64,000 nt of DNA from an uncultured Anaeroplasmataceae bacterium (GTDB lineage Bacteria; Bacillota_I; Bacilli_A; Acholeplasmatales; Anaeroplasmataceae). The position numbers and the translations under genes were made by a program. Of this stretch, positions 60,972-64,000 are shown in pieces. How positions within the stretch are numbered: the first letter of the stretch is position 1; every line of letters begins with the position of its first letter. Under the pieces are notes generated by a model, which was not told the DNA's origin, ran no database searches, and was given only the letters and a program-made list of their open reading frames with translations. Where the stretch lies: contig CANRFF010000004.1 in NCBI GenBank assembly GCA_947629825.1, positions 1 through 64,000 of the forward strand. Reading direction: 5' to 3'.

Positions 60972-62887
60972 TATTTTACGAGATCTCCGACTTCTGCATC
61001 ATCCATAAATACCAAATGTACATTCGAATCTCTTTCATCGGAAGCACACAACAACATTCCCTGAGAACTTTCGTTTCGAAGCGTAATCGGTTTTAAATTT
61101 TTCACCACGACCACTTTTCTTCCCACCAATTCTTCCGGACGGTAAAAATCGGCGATTTTGGAAACGATTTGACGGACTTCCGTTTTCAAAGATACTTGGA
61201 AAATCAGAAGTTTGTCCGCAGACGGATGTTTTTTCGCTTCTGTAATCTGTCCGACCACCAACTGTACCCGATTGAAATCTTCGATGGTAATCGGCGCTTC
61301 GGCAGGTTTAATCGACGCTTCCTGTGCCGCTTCTTTTTTCAACACAACCGAAAGAACATCTTTTTCCACATCCAACCTTTGAAACAATACTTCCGCCGTC
61401 TGTAACCGGTATTCTTTCTGACTTCCGTAAGACAAATCTTCGAAAGACGTTTTCTGCGTATGAATTTGCCGATAGATTTTTTCCGACGTTCCCGGAATCA
61501 TCGGTTCCAATAAGATAGCGGAAATCCGAATGGTCTCCAACAAATGATACAATACGCTCATCAATTCTTCCCGTTTCGTTTCGTCTTTGTAAAGAACCCA
61601 TGGCGCCGTCATATCGATATACCGATTCGACATTCTCAGTAATTTGATGACTTCTTCCATCGCATCTGCCACTTTAAAGGCGTCCATATTCGTCCGGTAT
61701 TGATTTACCGTCTGAATTACGGCTTGTTCCAACTCCATATCTTGTGCAAACGATTTCGTTTGGACAACTTCTTTATGAAAATACCGTTCGGCCATTCCCA
61801 TGGTCCGATGTAACAAATTCCCCAGCGTATTGGCCAAATCCGCATTGGTTCTTTCGCAGACCAATTCGTAAGTGATATTTCCGTCGGACGCAAAAGGAAT
61901 TTCATGCAAAACATAATATCTGACCGGATCCACACCGAAAATTTCCACCAGATCTTCCGCATAGATGACGTTGCCTTTCGACTTGGACATTTTGTTGTGG
62001 TTCATCAATATCCACGGATGTCCGAATACCTGTTTCGGAAGCGGTAAATCCAATGCCATTAACATGATCGGCCAGTAAATCGTATGAAATCGCAAGATGT
62101 CTTTGCCGATGAGATGAACATCTGCCGGCCAGAATTTCCGAAACAACGGATCGCTTTTTCGATCGGTATGATATCCCAATCCCGTGATGTAATTCAAAAG
62201 TGCGTCCATCCAGACATAAATAACATGATTCGGTTCGAATGTTACCGGAATTCCCCAAGTGTAAGACGTTCTCGAAACACACAAATCGGGAAGCGGTTTG
62301 GAAAGAAAATTATTCAACATTTCGTTTTTTCTCGACTCCGGTTGAATAAAATCCGGATGAGTTTTGATGTGTTCGATCAACCGATCCTGATACGTGGACA
62401 ACTTTAAAAAATACGCTTCCTCTTTCATTACCTGAACGACAGATCCGCAATCCGGACATTTCCCGTCGACCAAATCTTTGGAAGTGAAAAAAGACTCGCA
62501 CGAAACGCAATAATTTCCTTCGTAAGTTCCTTTGTAGATGTCTTTCTTTTGATATAATTTCTCGAAAACTTTCGCTACTTCTCTGACGTGGCTTTCGTCG
62601 GTCGTACGGATAAAACGATCGTATCGAACGTTCATCATCCGATAAATGTTTTGGATTCCCGAGGAAATCCGATCCACATGTTCCTGCGGAGAAATTCCTT
62701 CGCTTTCGGCTTTGGTCTGAATTTTTTGACCATGTTCGTCCGTTCCGGTCTGAAAATACGTTTCAAACCCCATTTTTTTCTTATATCGCACAATGGCATC
62801 TGCCAGAATCGCTTCATATACGTTTCCGATATGTGGCTTCGAAGAAGTATACGCAATCGCAGTTGTCAAATAAAACTTGTTTGCCAT
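60971..62887 (-). CDS. metG: Methionyl-tRNA synthetase
   Basis: A 638-residue class I synthetase. The HIGH motif is PHIGN, KMSKS is intact, and CVSCES with CPDCGS gives one zinc knuckle. The C-terminal 110 residues are an EMAP/Trbp111-like tRNA-binding domain (IEDFNRVQLVVGQI, VVVKNLKP), as in Bacillus MetRS. GGAGAG precedes the ATG and a TATAAT is near 62917. No T-box is visible in the leader. Confidence 0.96.
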   Translation of the reverse strand: MANKFYLTTAIAYTSSKPHIGNVYEAILADAIVRYKKKMGFETYFQTGTDEHGQKIQTKAESEGISPQEHVDRISSGIQNIYRMMNVRYDRFIRTTDESHVREVAKVFEKLYQKKDIYKGTYEGNYCVSCESFFTSKDLVDGKCPDCGSVVQVMKEEAYFLKLSTYQDRLIEHIKTHPDFIQPESRKNEMLNNFLSKPLPDLCVSRTSYTWGIPVTFEPNHVIYVWMDALLNYITGLGYHTDRKSDPLFRKFWPADVHLIGKDILRFHTIYWPIMLMALDLPLPKQVFGHPWILMNHNKMSKSKGNVIYAEDLVEIFGVDPVRYYVLHEIPFASDGNITYELVCERTNADLANTLGNLLHRTMGMAERYFHKEVVQTKSFAQDMELEQAVIQTVNQYRTNMDAFKVADAMEEVIKLLRMSNRYIDMTAPWVLYKDETKREELMSVLYHLLETIRISAILLEPMIPGTSEKIYRQIHTQKTSFEDLSYGSQKEYRLQTAEVLFQRLDVEKDVLSVVLKKEAAQEASIKPAEAPITIEDFNRVQLVVGQITEAKKHPSADKLLIFQVSLKTEVRQIVSKIADFYRPEELVGRKVVVVKNLKPITLRNESSQGMLLCASDERDSNVHLVFMDDAEVGDLVK

Positions 62888-63010
62888 AGTTATCTCTCCT
62901 CAATCGTAATATAAAAAAATTATATCAAATTTGATTCAAATAATCAATGAAATGATTGTCTGAACCGATGTTATTTCTTCTTTGAAAAAAGAAAAGACAT
63001 CCCGAACAAC

Positions 63011-63040
63011 AAAAAGGAATACCGAAACGATATTCCCTTT
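63011..63040 (-). terminator. Terminator after the Rpn-type gene
   Basis: GGAATA/TATTCC arms on the minus strand with a T-run, just after the stop at 63045. Confidence 0.7.
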
Positions 63041-63044
63041 GATG

Positions 63045-63896
63045 TTATTCTTCTTTTATCTTTTCGATTTCTTCTTCGGTAAGCCCCGTCGCCAACATCA
63101 TCTCTTTCATCGTAAAATGATTCTTCTTCATATTTCGGATAATTTCATTCTGACGATTCAGATTCCCTTGTTTCAACCCCTGTTCCAAACCTTGTTCTAA
63201 GCCTTCCTGCAACCCCGCTTCTTCTCCGTTTGCGTACGCCGCATTGTAATTGATCTGCTGTTCTTCTTCCGTCTTCTTCCGAATCCGTAAAATCTCTTTC
63301 AATTCCTCATCGGTGTTGATCTCTTCCATTTTCTCCATCGCTTCTTTCATTCCTTCATCGACCTCCTCAATCTTTTCTCCTTCCAATATCTCGATCCATT
63401 TCTTTACCCCTATCTTATCACACTTCCCTTTCTTTGTAAATTCAATGGTGATGACCTTCACTTCCCCTAAAATCTCTTCCCGATCCTGAAACGCAAATTC
63501 ATGAATACATCTTTCATCCGCAAACAATCGGAAATTCAAAAACCAAATACAGTAAATCTTCTTTTCCAGATATGATCTCCCTCTCGGTTCGCTTTCCGTA
63601 ATCATCTGCCCCATATAATACAACATTCTTTGTCGGATATCATAATTCGGTCGTTCCTCCTGCATTTCCATATCCACATCATTTTGACTTTCCAACATCT
63701 TGAACCGAACATCCAACCTTGACGTTTTCAAATCGACTCCCTGACGGATTTCCGTCGGTGACATCGTAATCTCCGTCGGCAAGATCGTTTGTCCCAACAA
63801 TGCGCTCATCATCGACGCCACAGACACCGGATTGGTGAAAATCTTTTTGAATACGACATCATTCGTACCCGTAAATTCGAAACCTTGTTCTTTCAT
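63045..63896 (-). CDS. Rpn/PD-(D/E)XK transposase-like nuclease
   Basis: A 283-residue protein of the Rpn (PDDEXK_2, formerly YhgA-like transposase) family. The N-terminal nuclease has DLKTSRLDVRF and DVDMEMQ, the D and ExQ of the active site. The C-terminal part has GLQEGLEQGLEQGLKQG, an imperfect GLxQ/EG repeat common in the family, and a helical end with LTEEEIEKI. AAAGGAGG precedes the ATG. Such genes are multicopy and mobile-looking; E. coli relatives promote recombination. Nothing else mobile is seen next to it. Confidence 0.88.
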   Translation of the reverse strand: MKEQGFEFTGTNDVVFKKIFTNPVSVASMMSALLGQTILPTEITMSPTEIRQGVDLKTSRLDVRFKMLESQNDVDMEMQEERPNYDIRQRMLYYMGQMITESEPRGRSYLEKKIYCIWFLNFRLFADERCIHEFAFQDREEILGEVKVITIEFTKKGKCDKIGVKKWIEILEGEKIEEVDEGMKEAMEKMEEINTDEELKEILRIRKKTEEEQQINYNAAYANGEEAGLQEGLEQGLEQGLKQGNLNRQNEIIRNMKKNHFTMKEMMLATGLTEEEIEKIKEE

Positions 63897-64000
63897 TTTT
63901 CTTTTTCCTCCTTTGATGGTCTCTGTCTATATCAATAGTCACCTCAAAAGAAAAAATAAAAAAATTTTTTAATCCCAGACAAAAAAATACGAAACTTCTT

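Noticed and set aside
63131-63215. Short tandem DNA repeat in the Rpn gene as a CRISPR-like array
   Set aside because: It encodes the GLxQG protein repeat typical of the family; there are no spacers.
63045-63896. Intact insertion sequence around the Rpn-type gene
   Set aside because: No terminal inverted repeats or target duplications are visible and the right side is cut by the window end.

Overview
The window reads as one stretch of a low-to-moderate GC Firmicutes/Bacilli chromosome, probably a gut lineage near Erysipelotrichales, RF39 or Acholeplasma. This rests on gene content, not on a search. Nearly every gene lies on the minus strand. Exceptions are rubrerythrin (16530-17063) and one orphan membrane gene (54260-54826). 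TGA is used as a stop, so the mycoplasma code does not apply. The gene orders gdpP-rplI-dnaB, prfA-prmC-tsaC-spoIIR and rlmB-sigH-rpmG-secE-nusG match Bacillus. The fused GdpP/ribosomal protein L9 is a trait I associate with Acholeplasma-like Bacilli. I see no tRNA, rRNA, CRISPR array, prophage or intact insertion sequence.

Layout from low to high coordinates (transcription mostly runs right to left): an iron alcohol dehydrogenase with a structured leader; two GH105 pectin-fragment hydrolases; the prfA-prmC-tsaC-spoIIR-GNAT group; gdpP/L9 fusion and dnaB; an SsuABC-type ABC importer; a phosphoesterase and a polyprenyl-type glycosyltransferase; rubrerythrin; a cassette of two MacB/FtsX-like ATPase-permease fusions around a secreted protein (17.1-22.5 kb); mscS and serS; glyA followed by a complete Rnf operon with a shortened RnfB and an extra small cysteine protein (25.0-31.4 kb); a response regulator, histidine kinase, cardiolipin synthase and giant DUF4011-type helicase operon (31.5-39.4 kb); nusG-secE-rpmG, a SigH-like sigma factor and rlmB (39.6-42.0 kb).

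The most unusual part is 42.2-53.3 kb. A consensus promoter and a class I c-di-GMP riboswitch (GEMM-I) precede six surface proteins, at least five with SipW-type signal peptides (TasA/camelysin-like). These are followed by two ER-type (Ser-His) signal peptidases, a membrane-anchored McrB-like AAA+ ATPase and a DUF2357-like coiled-coil protein without a visible nuclease domain. Just upstream lie a small XRE regulator with a membrane partner and, a little further, two GGDEF-EAL proteins: one with an intact phosphodiesterase site, one apparently dead. My reading is a c-di-GMP-controlled system that makes and exports surface fibres, with a McrB/DUF2357 pair recruited into it. The individual families are known; I do not know of this combination being described.

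The right end holds a Gfo/Idh/MocA oxidoreductase, the two c-di-GMP proteins, a YitT transporter, metG and an Rpn-type nuclease.
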